64,000 nt of DNA, taken from assembly GCF_019443985.1 (NCBI RefSeq), contig NZ_CP049303.1, positions 1,054,001 to 1,118,000 on the forward strand. Reading direction: 5' to 3'. Origin of the DNA: Liquorilactobacillus hordei DSM 19519. GTDB lineage: Bacteria; Bacillota; Bacilli; Lactobacillales; Lactobacillaceae. The notes under the pieces were generated by a model that had not been told where the DNA came from, made no database searches, and saw only the letters and a program-made list of their open reading frames with translations. A program made the translations under genes and the position numbers. Positions 54,607 to 63,414 of the stretch are shown here, in pieces. The first letter of the stretch is position 1; every line of letters begins with the position of its first letter.

Positions 54607-54667
54607 TTTATCACAGTTCCTTCGACTCAAAAATATTAATTTTTAAGGTAATTAGCAACTCGTAAAT

Positions 54668-55114
54668 TCACTTGATTTGTGTTTGCCAATTTCCGTTATC
54701 TTCAAAATAGTACAATTCGCTACTTGGGGTTGTAAAGATTTCATACATTTCTTTAAAACCTGAAGCTAATTTAGTTGAGAAAAGATCTTCTTGGTCAATC
54801 CAAAAAACCTCACTCTCAGAAGAAGATTTTATGTGTCCCGTAAATTTGGAGGTTTTATAAAGAAAAACAATATAACGACCATCATCTTCAGTTGTAAATT
54901 GCTTTACGCCACAAAGAACAGGATCATAAATTGTTAAACCTGTTTGCTCATAAACTTCACGAGCAACTGAATCAACAAAGGATTCTTTAGGTTCAACATG
55001 GCCTCCGGGAAAAGTAATTACTGCCCAATTCTTATTTGTCCGTTGTTCAACCAGAAGTTTATTTTTGCTGGTGATCGTACAAATATTTGTTAAAGTTGTT
55101 TTTTCTGTTCGCAA
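54668..55114 (-). CDS. NUDIX hydrolase
   Basis: The 148-residue protein starts MRTEKTTLTNICTI and holds the Nudix box GHVEPKESFVDSVAREVYEQ followed by TGL (about residues 38-60). The last Glu of the box EE pair is Gln here (EQ). The TFPGGHVEP start of the box resembles MutT-like 8-oxo-dGTP diphosphatases of lactobacilli, but substrate cannot be read from sequence. It is upstream of the GIY-YIG gene on the same strand, 61 bases apart. Confidence 0.85.
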   Translation of the reverse strand: MRTEKTTLTNICTITSKNKLLVEQRTNKNWAVITFPGGHVEPKESFVDSVAREVYEQTGLTIYDPVLCGVKQFTTEDDGRYIVFLYKTSKFTGHIKSSSESEVFWIDQEDLFSTKLASGFKEMYEIFTTPSSELYYFEDNGNWQTQIK

Positions 55115-55231
55115 ATTATTTCACCTCATCCTCGTAGTATAACATAATAGATTAGAATAAGATTAGACATATATAAGCAATATGCTAAGATATTATTATG
55201 AATTTTATTTGTTGAGAGGCAGAAAAATAAG

Positions 55232-56113
55232 ATGGAATATGAAAAAGTTAGTGCTCTTACTGATATACAGAAAAAAGAAATAGAACAATTAATTGAAAGA
55301 GTTCATGAGTTTGATGGTTCCAAAAAGGATCCATACCTGAATAATCAATTTAATTATTATCCACAAATGCCGAGCTTCTTTTTGGCCAGAAGTGCAGGAG
55401 AACTAGTTGGTTTTGTTATGTTGTATGCGGATGGTAATTATACAGAATCTGTCGATGTATTTATGGTAGTTGCGCCACAGAACAGGCACCAAAAAATCGG
55501 GACAAAATTATGGCAAAATGCGCATCGTGTTTTACGCGAATTTGGATATCAAAAGTGGGAATTTATTGCAGAAAAGGGCTTCCTAGACAGTAATCCAAAT
55601 TTTTTGAACAATAAGAATTTAATTGCCGACCCTGAACCAGAATATCAGATGAGGTTAGACAGAGGTAAGCAAGAATTTGAGGATACACGCACAGATTTGG
55701 CAATCCGATTACTTGAATCAGAAGATGTTTCTAAGGTTGTTCCAATTTATACGGAGTCATTTCCTGAATCTTCAGCAAAGGAAGCTGTCACGTATTTAAC
55801 AAAAGGATTAGCAGATATTGCTAATGAAAATTTTGTCCTAATATATGATAAAGAAATTGTGGGCTGTTGTTCTGTAGATATTAGTAAAGAAAATGAATAT
55901 TATTTATATGGAATTTTTATTGCAAAAAAATATCGAAATCAAGGCTTTGCGTATAATTTCATTATTAAGGTAATCAACTGGCTTAATAATGAAAATTCAT
56001 ACCGGAGAATTTGTTTACTTGCGGTTGATGGCTCAAACTCAATTGCAATGCGCTTATATAAAAGTATTGGATTTGAAGTAGAAACTGAAGTTTATTATTT
56101 ATATGAAACATAA
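55232..56113 (+). CDS. Tandem GNAT-domain acetyltransferase
   Basis: The 293-residue protein has two GNAT domains. The first (about residues 1-150) has ELVGFVMLYADG and VVAPQNRHQKIGTKLW. The second (about 155-293) has EIVGCCSVDISKENEYYLYGIFIAKKYRNQGFAYNFI and IAMRLYKSIGFEVE. Tandem GNATs can act on antibiotics or mycothiol precursors in other groups; no substrate is implied here. The ribosome site (GAGAGG) is weak and distant. Confidence 0.85.
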   Translation: MEYEKVSALTDIQKKEIEQLIERVHEFDGSKKDPYLNNQFNYYPQMPSFFLARSAGELVGFVMLYADGNYTESVDVFMVVAPQNRHQKIGTKLWQNAHRVLREFGYQKWEFIAEKGFLDSNPNFLNNKNLIADPEPEYQMRLDRGKQEFEDTRTDLAIRLLESEDVSKVVPIYTESFPESSAKEAVTYLTKGLADIANENFVLIYDKEIVGCCSVDISKENEYYLYGIFIAKKYRNQGFAYNFIIKVINWLNNENSYRRICLLAVDGSNSIAMRLYKSIGFEVETEVYYLYET

Positions 56114-56227
56114 GAAGCTAAAGATTTGAGTATAGATTGGAAATATCTGTAAAATTTAGACTTATGAAATAAGATTGTCCGAAATAAATAGAGGTGGAAT
56201 CAAATTTTGACTTTTGATTCCACCTCA
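56108..56227 (+). repeat. Terminator-linked intergenic repeat, copy D
   Basis: CATAAG at 56109, TTTAGACTTATG near 56156-56167, the core AAATAAG-ATTGTCCG-AAATAAATAGAG, then a hairpin GGTGGAATCAAA / TTTGATTCCACC near 56193-56226. The stem differs in sequence from copies A-C but keeps pairing. Confidence 0.75.
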
Positions 56228-56276
56228 TTGTGTAAAGAAATAATTTTAATTACCACTTATTAAAGTGACAATTTGC

Positions 56277-57425
56277 TTAGGAGTTGCTTGCTAGTTTTAA
56301 TGCTTGGTCTAAATCTGCAATTAAATCATCTGCATCTTCAATGCCAACAGCCAAGCGAACAAGGTTGGGAGAGATTCCACAGGCCAAAAGTTCGGTATCT
56401 GATAATTCTGCATGTGACATTTTGGCTGGTAATTCAGCAAGGCTTTCAACAGCACCTAGACTAACTGCTAGTTGAAACAACTTTAAATTGTTTACAAATT
56501 TTACCACATCAATATTTTGTACTTCAAAAGATAAAACAGCACCAAAATTTTTACATTCATCTTTGGCAATAGCGTGCTCAGAAGTTCCTGGAATTCCTGG
56601 ATAATTAATTTTTTTAATGTCAGTTCTTTTTTGGAGAAAAGCAACAATTTTTTGCGTATTTAATAATTGTCTATCCAAACGTACACTAAGAGTCTGGATA
56701 CCTCTACGAATTAAATTCGAATCTTCAGGAGAGAGAACACTTCCGATTGCATTTTGGGAGAAATATAATTTATCTGATAGTTCCTTGCTTTTAGTAACCA
56801 CAACACCAGCAATTACATCCGAATGTCCACCAAGGTATTTAGTAGCGGAGTGGATAACAATATCTGCTCCAAGATTTAGTGGTTGCTGAAGATAAGGCGT
56901 TAAGAAGGTGTTGTCCACGATAACCAATAAGTCATTTTGCTGTGCTATCTCCACAATTTTACGCACACTTGTGACATGAAGGAGTGGATTAGTGAAAGGT
57001 TCAAAATAAATAGCCTTTGTATTAGGTTTAATTGCTGCTTTTACAGCTGCTGAGTTTCTTGTATCGACTGCGGTGAATTCAATATTCCAACGCTTGAAGT
57101 ACTGATTGAATAAGCGGAATGTTCCGCCATAGATTTGATCTCCAATAATTAAGTGGTCGCCAGGTGAAAAAATGGAAAGTGCTGCATGAATAGCTGCCAT
57201 TCCTGAAGAGAATGCAAATCCTCTGTCTCCATTTTCGAGTTGTGCAACCAATTTTTCCAAAAATTCACGCGTTGGATTACCTGAACGAGCGTAATCCCAG
57301 CGAATTACAGATTCTGTGTCAGGATAAGCGAATGTAGTTGAATTATAAATAGGTGGATTCACTGCCCCTGTTTTATTTTCATTACCAGGTATTCCATGGA
57401 CAAGGTTGGTGTTAAATTTACTCAT
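56277..57425 (-). CDS. metC: Cystathionine beta-lyase (MetC-like, PLP enzyme)
   Basis: The 382-residue Cys/Met-metabolism PLP enzyme has TGAVNPPIYNSTTF, YARSGNPTREFLE, FSSGMAAIHAAL, VDNTFLTPYLQ, the PLP-Lys motif HSATKYLGGHSDV (about residue 198) and SLGAVESLAELPAKMSHA. It resembles Bacillus MetC and may also act as gamma-lyase. It should convert cystathionine to homocysteine. It is third in metA-metI-metC, behind AAAGGAG and 12 bases from metI. Confidence 0.88.
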   Translation of the reverse strand: MSKFNTNLVHGIPGNENKTGAVNPPIYNSTTFAYPDTESVIRWDYARSGNPTREFLEKLVAQLENGDRGFAFSSGMAAIHAALSIFSPGDHLIIGDQIYGGTFRLFNQYFKRWNIEFTAVDTRNSAAVKAAIKPNTKAIYFEPFTNPLLHVTSVRKIVEIAQQNDLLVIVDNTFLTPYLQQPLNLGADIVIHSATKYLGGHSDVIAGVVVTKSKELSDKLYFSQNAIGSVLSPEDSNLIRRGIQTLSVRLDRQLLNTQKIVAFLQKRTDIKKINYPGIPGTSEHAIAKDECKNFGAVLSFEVQNIDVVKFVNNLKLFQLAVSLGAVESLAELPAKMSHAELSDTELLACGISPNLVRLAVGIEDADDLIADLDQALKLASNS

Positions 57426-57437
57426 AAAAAAACTCCT

Positions 57438-58559
57438 TTATTTCAGTGCATTTTTTAATTCATCAATCAAATCTTTACTATTTTCAAGACCTGTTGAAAG
57501 GCGTAGCAAGTTATCCGTAATACCTAGTTTTTCCCTTTGTTCAATAGGCATGTCATGATGGGTCTGTTTTGCAGGCAAGGTAACTAACGATTCAATTCCA
57601 CCAAGACTCTCTGCGAATGAAATTATTTTCAAGTTGTCAAAGAATAAGGCCAGTTTAGACTTATCTTTCAGGTAAAAGCTAATCATTCCACCTTCGCCAG
57701 GATAAAGAACCTTTGATACCGCGGACGAATTTTGTAAGAATTTAACGATGGCTTGTGCGTTTTCTGTATGTTGCCGCATTCTGAGTGGCAATGTTTTGAG
57801 ACTTCGCAAAAGAAGCCATGAATCAAAAGGATCGAGAACAGCACCTGTAGTATTAAAATTAAACGTTAAACTTTCAGCAATCTTTGTCCCTTTGCAAATA
57901 ACTGCACCGCCAAGTAGGTCATTGTGACCAGAAAGATATTTAGTTGCACTGTGGACTACAATGTCAGCTCCCAAGGCAAGTGGTTTCTGATATATAGGTG
58001 TATAAAAAGTATTATCAACAATAACTTTTATATCAGGATTAATCCCATGAACTAGTGCTGAGATTTCTGCAATATCAGTTTTTTTCATTGTAGGGTTTGA
58101 AGGAGTTTCAATCCACAAAGCTACAGTTTTAGCAGTAATTTTTTTAACGAGTTCATTATTGTTTTTTCCATCCCACTGTGTGAAGTTAAGATTATAATGT
58201 TCACTGAGATGATCAAAATAGCGAAATGTTCCACCATATAGATCGTTAGTTGAGATGACTTCATCGCCACTTTTGAAAAGGGAAAATACTAGCTCAATTG
58301 CAGCCATCCCAGAACTTAAAGCAAATCCTTTGGTGCCTTCCTCCAGTAAAGCCAGCGTTTGCTCTAGAACTTTTCTTGTTGGATTAGCCATTCTTGAATA
58401 AGCATATTGTTTTTCATAGTCAAAATGATCTACATCAGAGAGCTTTCCGTGGCGAAAGGTTGATGACAGATATATTGGTGTCGCAACCGTTCCATATGGA
58501 TCTTCTGGACTATGGTTACCAGCTTGTGCTAAAAGTGTTTCAATTTCGTATTTTTCCAA
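57438..58559 (-). CDS. metI: Cystathionine gamma-synthase / O-acylhomoserine thiolyase (MetI-like)
   Basis: The 373-residue PLP enzyme shows TVATPIYLSSTFRHG, SRMANPTRKVLE, VDNTFYTPIYQKPLALGADIVVHSATKYLSGHNDLLGGAV and the short LYPGEGGMISF loop, which matches Bacillus MetI rather than longer relatives. It joins activated homoserine with cysteine or sulphide. Start is TTG, 5 bases after the metA stop. Its symbol is shared with the unrelated transporter permease at 28114. Confidence 0.88.
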   Translation of the reverse strand: MEKYEIETLLAQAGNHSPEDPYGTVATPIYLSSTFRHGKLSDVDHFDYEKQYAYSRMANPTRKVLEQTLALLEEGTKGFALSSGMAAIELVFSLFKSGDEVISTNDLYGGTFRYFDHLSEHYNLNFTQWDGKNNNELVKKITAKTVALWIETPSNPTMKKTDIAEISALVHGINPDIKVIVDNTFYTPIYQKPLALGADIVVHSATKYLSGHNDLLGGAVICKGTKIAESLTFNFNTTGAVLDPFDSWLLLRSLKTLPLRMRQHTENAQAIVKFLQNSSAVSKVLYPGEGGMISFYLKDKSKLALFFDNLKIISFAESLGGIESLVTLPAKQTHHDMPIEQREKLGITDNLLRLSTGLENSKDLIDELKNALK

Positions 58560-58564
58560 AGTGA

Positions 58565-59374
58565 TTATTCCCTTCCAAGAGCGATTGATTTTTTTGTTTT
58601 AATAACATTAGCCATCCATTGATGGTAGAATTTATTAGCGGTTAATGACCAAGTATTTACAGGAATATTATTTTTATCAAAATAATTTCCGGGTTTATGT
58701 GGCGACAACCCAGCCACTATATCACGTTGATACTCTTGAGCTAAAGTATTGGTCTGATATTCCAAGTGCCCTGTCAAGTATGTTGAGTGCAATTGATCAT
58801 TTTGAATTAATACTGCTCCAATTTCAGTGTTTCCAGCTAAGATTGTTCCATTGATTGAATTTTTTAGTGGGATTGTGAAGTAGCGTGAATGAGGGATGGT
58901 TAGTCCATTAGTTGTATAGACTCCTGAAATTTTTCTGGTAAGTTGTTGTCCTTTGAAAACCCCATCAATTTCTCCAACAGCGTATGCACTCCAACAAATA
59001 AAAAGACTTTGTGTCACATGAGTTTTACGCCATTCTGTTATTTCCAAAAGCTCATCCCAATAATCAACGGCAGTAAAACTTATACGATCTAACGGTGCAC
59101 CGGTAACAATCAAGGCATCATAGTAGTTTGACTTGACTTCATCGAAAGTTACATATTTTTTTAAAGATTCATGAGGATTATTTTTTAAAGTGTGAGTTTT
59201 TGGCAAGCAAAAGGTTAATGTGATATCCTTTGTTGAATTTTTCAATAAAGAGACAAATTGATGTTCAGTTTCTGCACGATTGGGCATTAGATTTAGCAAC
59301 AGTACATTTAATGTTTCTGGATGATCAATATTTGTATTTTTAGTAAATCCACTAGTAATATAAATTGCAGCCAT
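58565..59374 (-). CDS. metA: Homoserine O-acyltransferase MetA, short form
   Basis: The 269-residue protein activates homoserine. It has LLNLMPNRAETEHQFVSLL, LIVTGAPLDRISF, the nucleophile Cys in SLFICWSAYAVG (about residue 125), and GHLEYQTNTLAQEYQRD with the catalytic Glu. It lacks roughly 25 N-terminal residues of typical MetA. The position after GAPL that separates acetyl (Glu) from succinyl (Gly) users is Asp here. AAGGAGG precedes the ATG. It heads the operon under a Met T-box. Confidence 0.9.
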   Translation of the reverse strand: MAAIYITSGFTKNTNIDHPETLNVLLLNLMPNRAETEHQFVSLLKNSTKDITLTFCLPKTHTLKNNPHESLKKYVTFDEVKSNYYDALIVTGAPLDRISFTAVDYWDELLEITEWRKTHVTQSLFICWSAYAVGEIDGVFKGQQLTRKISGVYTTNGLTIPHSRYFTIPLKNSINGTILAGNTEIGAVLIQNDQLHSTYLTGHLEYQTNTLAQEYQRDIVAGLSPHKPGNYFDKNNIPVNTWSLTANKFYHQWMANVIKTKKSIALGRE

Positions 59375-59435
59375 TTGAATGTGCCTCCTTAGTTTTAATA
59401 ATCAGATTTGATTTTTGATACAACTTATTTTTTGA

Positions 59436-59712
59436 TAAAAAAATCCCGCAGTCTAAAAAAAGACTGCGGGACGATTCATCGTGGTACCACCCGGTTTTAG
59501 CTAAAAAGCCCTCAAACGTACAAAATGGATTCTATACGTGAACACTGTAACGGGTGTACCCGTGCAAGATTTACTTAAAATATAAAAGCTCACCTTACCT
59601 AAACTCCAAGACCATTTTCGTATTTTTGCAATAACCGAATCTCAGCATAATCGGCTTTCTGTGATATTACTCAAAAAACTACTTATCTTTTCAACGTTAA
59701 TTATTATCAATT
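59436..59712 (-). promoter_or_regulatory. Methionine T-box riboswitch of metA-metI-metC
   Basis: On the minus strand the T-box CGGGTGGTACCACG is at 59480-59493. The specifier context CGAAA-ATG-GTCTTGGAG gives AUG at 59613-59615. The terminator stem TCCCGCAGTCT / AGACTGCGGGA with a T-run is at 59444-59471. Confidence 0.94.
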
Positions 59713-59741
59713 AGGATAAAGCTAAATAAAAAAAAGGTCAA
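59713..59741 (-). promoter_or_regulatory. Promoter of the metA operon
   Basis: On the minus strand TTGACC (59736-59741), 17-base spacer, TATCCT (59713-59718). Confidence 0.7.
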
Positions 59742-59845
59742 GCATTTTCTCAGATTAAGAACTGAAAATAATTATTTTCTAGGCAACAAATTTTTTAGCA
59801 TAATCATTGTATCTGAAAAAATAAGGTTCAATGACGAAGTAAGGG

Positions 59846-59920
59846 TTTAAGGTTTTCTTTAATTGCGGTATAATATACGTTTGAATTATATATGTTGTTT
59901 CTGCAAAAAACAGAAACATA
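59846..59920 (+). promoter_or_regulatory. Promoter and leader hairpin of lspA
   Basis: TTTAAG, 17-base spacer, TATAAT (59869-59874). The leader then has GTTTCTG-CAAAAAA-CAGAAAC (59896-59916), a small hairpin with no T-run. Confidence 0.65.
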
Positions 59921-59942
59921 TTGAAAGCGAGGATACGTCATA

Positions 59943-60389
59943 ATGGAGCTATATATCTTTTTGATTTTTGCGGTTATTTTGCTGGATCAGATAGTAAAAT
60001 TATTAGTAGTAAATAGCATCCCACTGGATAGTAGTGTGCAACTCATTCCGTCTGTTTTGTCGGTGGCCCATATTCGCAACTATGGAGCTGCGTGGAATAT
60101 CTTCACTGGACAAAAATGGTTTTTGTTTTTAATAACAGTTGTCGCTTTAAGTGTATTAGTGTATCTCTTTTTAAAATTGTGGAAAAATTGGATTTATGCA
60201 CTTGGAATTAGTTTAATGATAGGTGGAACGCTGGGCAACTTTATTGATCGAATCAGAGTAGGATATGTAGTTGACATGTTACAACTTGATTTTATCAATT
60301 TCCCTATTTTCAATGTTGCTGATTCAGCACTCTCAGTGGGTGTATTGATTATCATAATCGCTATGTTACGGGATGAAAAAAATGACTGA
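59943..60389 (+). CDS. lspA: Lipoprotein signal peptidase II
   Basis: The 148-residue membrane aspartyl protease has four helices and the LspA motifs LDQIVKLLVV, IRNYGAAWNIF, GTLGNFIDRIRVGYVVDML (first Asp) and FNVADSALSVGV (second Asp). It removes signal peptides from diacylated prolipoproteins. It overlaps the downstream gene. Confidence 0.97.
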   Translation: MELYIFLIFAVILLDQIVKLLVVNSIPLDSSVQLIPSVLSVAHIRNYGAAWNIFTGQKWFLFLITVVALSVLVYLFLKLWKNWIYALGISLMIGGTLGNFIDRIRVGYVVDMLQLDFINFPIFNVADSALSVGVLIIIIAMLRDEKND

Positions 60390-61287
60390 AAAAAAGATAA
60401 TTAGTAATGAAAGAGGGAGAATAGATAAAGCACTGACTGCGCTTTTCCCTGAATATTCTAGGTCACAATTAAAACAATGGTTAGTTGAAAAAGCAATTTT
60501 AGTAAATTCACAGCCGGTTAAGCCTAACTATAAAGTAAAAGAAAATGATCAAATTGAATTAACAGTGCCACCTATTAAAGAAATCAGTCTCCAACCTGAA
60601 AATATTCCGTTGAAAATTGTCTATGAAGATGAAGATGTCTTGGTAATTAACAAACCGCAAGGAATGGTAGTTCATCCTGCACCTGGTCATCCAGATAAGA
60701 CGCTTGTTAATGCGCTATTGGCACACAGCCCACTCTCAACAATCAATGGCGAATTTCGTCCAGGAATTGTTCATCGAATTGACAAAGATACTTCAGGATT
60801 ATTGATGGTTGCCAAAAATGACCAAGCACATCGAAGTCTTGCAGCACAACTGAAAGCAAAGACAAATATCAGAGAATATACTGCCCTAGTTCATGGGGTT
60901 ATTAAAGAAGATAGTGGAAAAATTGATGCACCATTAGGAAGATCACAAATAGATCGTAAAAAACAGGCGGTCATTTCAGGCGGTCGAAATGCTGTTACAC
61001 ATTTTACTGTTATCAAACGTTATCAAAATTACACGTTAATTAAGTGTATTTTAGAAACAGGTCGCACTCACCAAATTAGAGTACACTTAAAATATATTGG
61101 ACATCCATTGGTTGGTGATCCATTATATGGTCCAATGAAGACAATTAAAGGTAATGGACAATTTTTGCATGCAGGTAAGCTTGGATTTAAACATCCAAGA
61201 ACAGGAGAAGAATTGATTTTTGTGGCCCCATTACCAGAAATTTTTAGAAAAACGTTGGATTATCTTGACAAACAAGATAATCTTTAG
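60382..61287 (+). CDS. RluD/RluA-family 23S rRNA pseudouridine synthase
   Basis: A 301-residue protein with an N-terminal S4 domain (RIDKALTALFPEYSRSQLKQWL) and a catalytic domain with VHRIDKDTSGLLMVAKND (catalytic Asp), YTALVHGVI, TGRTHQIRVHL and HPLVGDPLYG. The lspA-rluD pairing is standard in Bacilli. The ATG at 60382, overlapping the lspA stop, is preferred to the one at 60373. Confidence 0.94.
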   Translation: MTEKKIISNERGRIDKALTALFPEYSRSQLKQWLVEKAILVNSQPVKPNYKVKENDQIELTVPPIKEISLQPENIPLKIVYEDEDVLVINKPQGMVVHPAPGHPDKTLVNALLAHSPLSTINGEFRPGIVHRIDKDTSGLLMVAKNDQAHRSLAAQLKAKTNIREYTALVHGVIKEDSGKIDAPLGRSQIDRKKQAVISGGRNAVTHFTVIKRYQNYTLIKCILETGRTHQIRVHLKYIGHPLVGDPLYGPMKTIKGNGQFLHAGKLGFKHPRTGEELIFVAPLPEIFRKTLDYLDKQDNL

Positions 61288-61317
61288 TAAATTAATAGCT
61301 AATCAAGGTCCTTTAAA

Positions 61318-61979
<662 letters not shown>

Positions 61980-61994
61980 TAAGCATGACCGTTT

Positions 61995-62098
61995 AATTGA
62001 CTCCAGAGAGAGCAAAAAGGTTGAAGAGCTGATCCTTTGAATTAGGAATTTGCTCTAGCCTTATGCCGACCTGGATCAATTAAGATTCAGGTTTTTTT
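61995..62098 (+). promoter_or_regulatory. PyrR-dependent attenuator before the uracil permease
   Basis: CTCCAGAGAG heads a stem AGAGCAAA / TTTGCTCT (62009-62056). A terminator ACCTGGATC / GATTCAGGT with TTTTTT follows (62069-62098). The pair is a standard pyr attenuator. Confidence 0.85.
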
Positions 62099-62117
62099 GT
62101 ATAGAAGGAGAATGAAG

Positions 62118-63404
62118 ATGAGCTCAGATGAACAAAAAAAATTCAGAAATGATGAAGCTTTACTTGATATTAAGGATCGACCAAGTTTTGGATATTGGTT
62201 AATTTTGTCGATACAGCATCTATTTACAATGTTCGGGGCAACTGTTCTTGTGCCACTTTTGGTAGGAATTAATCCAAGCATCGCTTTATTTAGTTCAGGG
62301 GTAGGAACGTTAGTTTATATAATATGTACTAAAGCAAAGATTCCTGCGTATCTAGGTTCTAGCTTTGCTTTTATTGCGACAATGCAATCATTAATGCAAT
62401 CTTATGGTTATCCGGCGGTTGCTCAAGGTGCCATTTCAGCCGGTCTGGTTTATCTAATCGTTTCTTTGATTGTTAGTCGTTTTGGAAGTAGCTGGGTCAA
62501 TAAAATTTTGCCTCCAGTTGTGGTTGGACCAATCGTAATTGTTATTGGACTTTCGATTGCAACAACTGCTGCAACGAATGCAATGATGAATGGAACACAC
62601 TATGATTTAAAATATTTTCTAGTTGCAATTTTTACACTATTAATAACGATTGTTTTTAATATGTATCTCAAAGGCTTTCCTAGCATGATACCAGTATTAC
62701 TTGGAATTGTTTGTGGCTATATCTTGGCGTTAGTACTCGGAATTGTGGATCTCAAATCTGTTGCAGATGCAAAATGGTTCTCTTTGCCAGCTTTTGACAC
62801 AATGTTTATCAATTATGATTTTAAATGGTATCCAGCAGCAATTATTGGAATGGCTCCAATTGCTTTTGTAACAATGACTGAGCACATGGGCCATGTAATG
62901 GTTTTGAACAAGTTGACAAAGCGTAACTTTTTTGAAGATCCAGGATTGCATCGAACTCTTTTTGGAGATGGATTGTCATCAATTATTGCAGGCTTCGTTG
63001 GTGGACCTCCTACAACCTCATACGGCGAAAATATCGGAGTACTTGCAATGACGAAAGTTCATAGCGTATGGGTACTTGGCGGAGCAGCAGTTTTTGCGGT
63101 TTTATTCAGTTTTGTAGGTAAAATCAGTGCTTTAATACACTCTATTCCGAACCCAGTAATTGGTGGTATCAGTTTTTTGTTATTTGGAATGATTGCATCT
63201 AATGGTTTGAGGATCTTAGTAGACAATAAAGTAAATTATGAATTAAAGAGAAATTTGATTATTACATCGGTTATCTTGGTTATTGGAATAGGTGGCACGT
63301 ACTTACAATTGAATGATTTTAAATTAACAAGTATCGCGTTAGCAACAGTCTTTGGCATCGTTTTGAATTTAGTTCTTCCTGAAAAAGCAGTGAGCGAAAG
63401 GTAG
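62118..63404 (+). CDS. pyrP: Uracil permease (NCS2 family)
   Basis: The 428-residue transporter has 12-14 hydrophobic helices. LSIQHLFTMFGATVLVPLLVGI, GMAPIAFVTMTEHMGHVM and GGPPTTSYGENIGVLAMTK are the signature of uracil/xanthine permeases. The ATG at 62118 is chosen at about 8 bases from AAGGAGA. It is controlled by the upstream attenuator and sits between pyrR and pyrB. Confidence 0.95.
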   Translation: MSSDEQKKFRNDEALLDIKDRPSFGYWLILSIQHLFTMFGATVLVPLLVGINPSIALFSSGVGTLVYIICTKAKIPAYLGSSFAFIATMQSLMQSYGYPAVAQGAISAGLVYLIVSLIVSRFGSSWVNKILPPVVVGPIVIVIGLSIATTAATNAMMNGTHYDLKYFLVAIFTLLITIVFNMYLKGFPSMIPVLLGIVCGYILALVLGIVDLKSVADAKWFSLPAFDTMFINYDFKWYPAAIIGMAPIAFVTMTEHMGHVMVLNKLTKRNFFEDPGLHRTLFGDGLSSIIAGFVGGPPTTSYGENIGVLAMTKVHSVWVLGGAAVFAVLFSFVGKISALIHSIPNPVIGGISFLLFGMIASNGLRILVDNKVNYELKRNLIITSVILVIGIGGTYLQLNDFKLTSIALATVFGIVLNLVLPEKAVSER

Positions 63405-63414
63405 GAGATAAAGA

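Noticed and set aside
58565..59374. Treating metA as truncated by mutation because it is shorter than usual
   Set aside because: The ATG is preceded by a strong AAGGAGG, and no coding sequence for the missing N-terminus lies upstream; the short form appears native.
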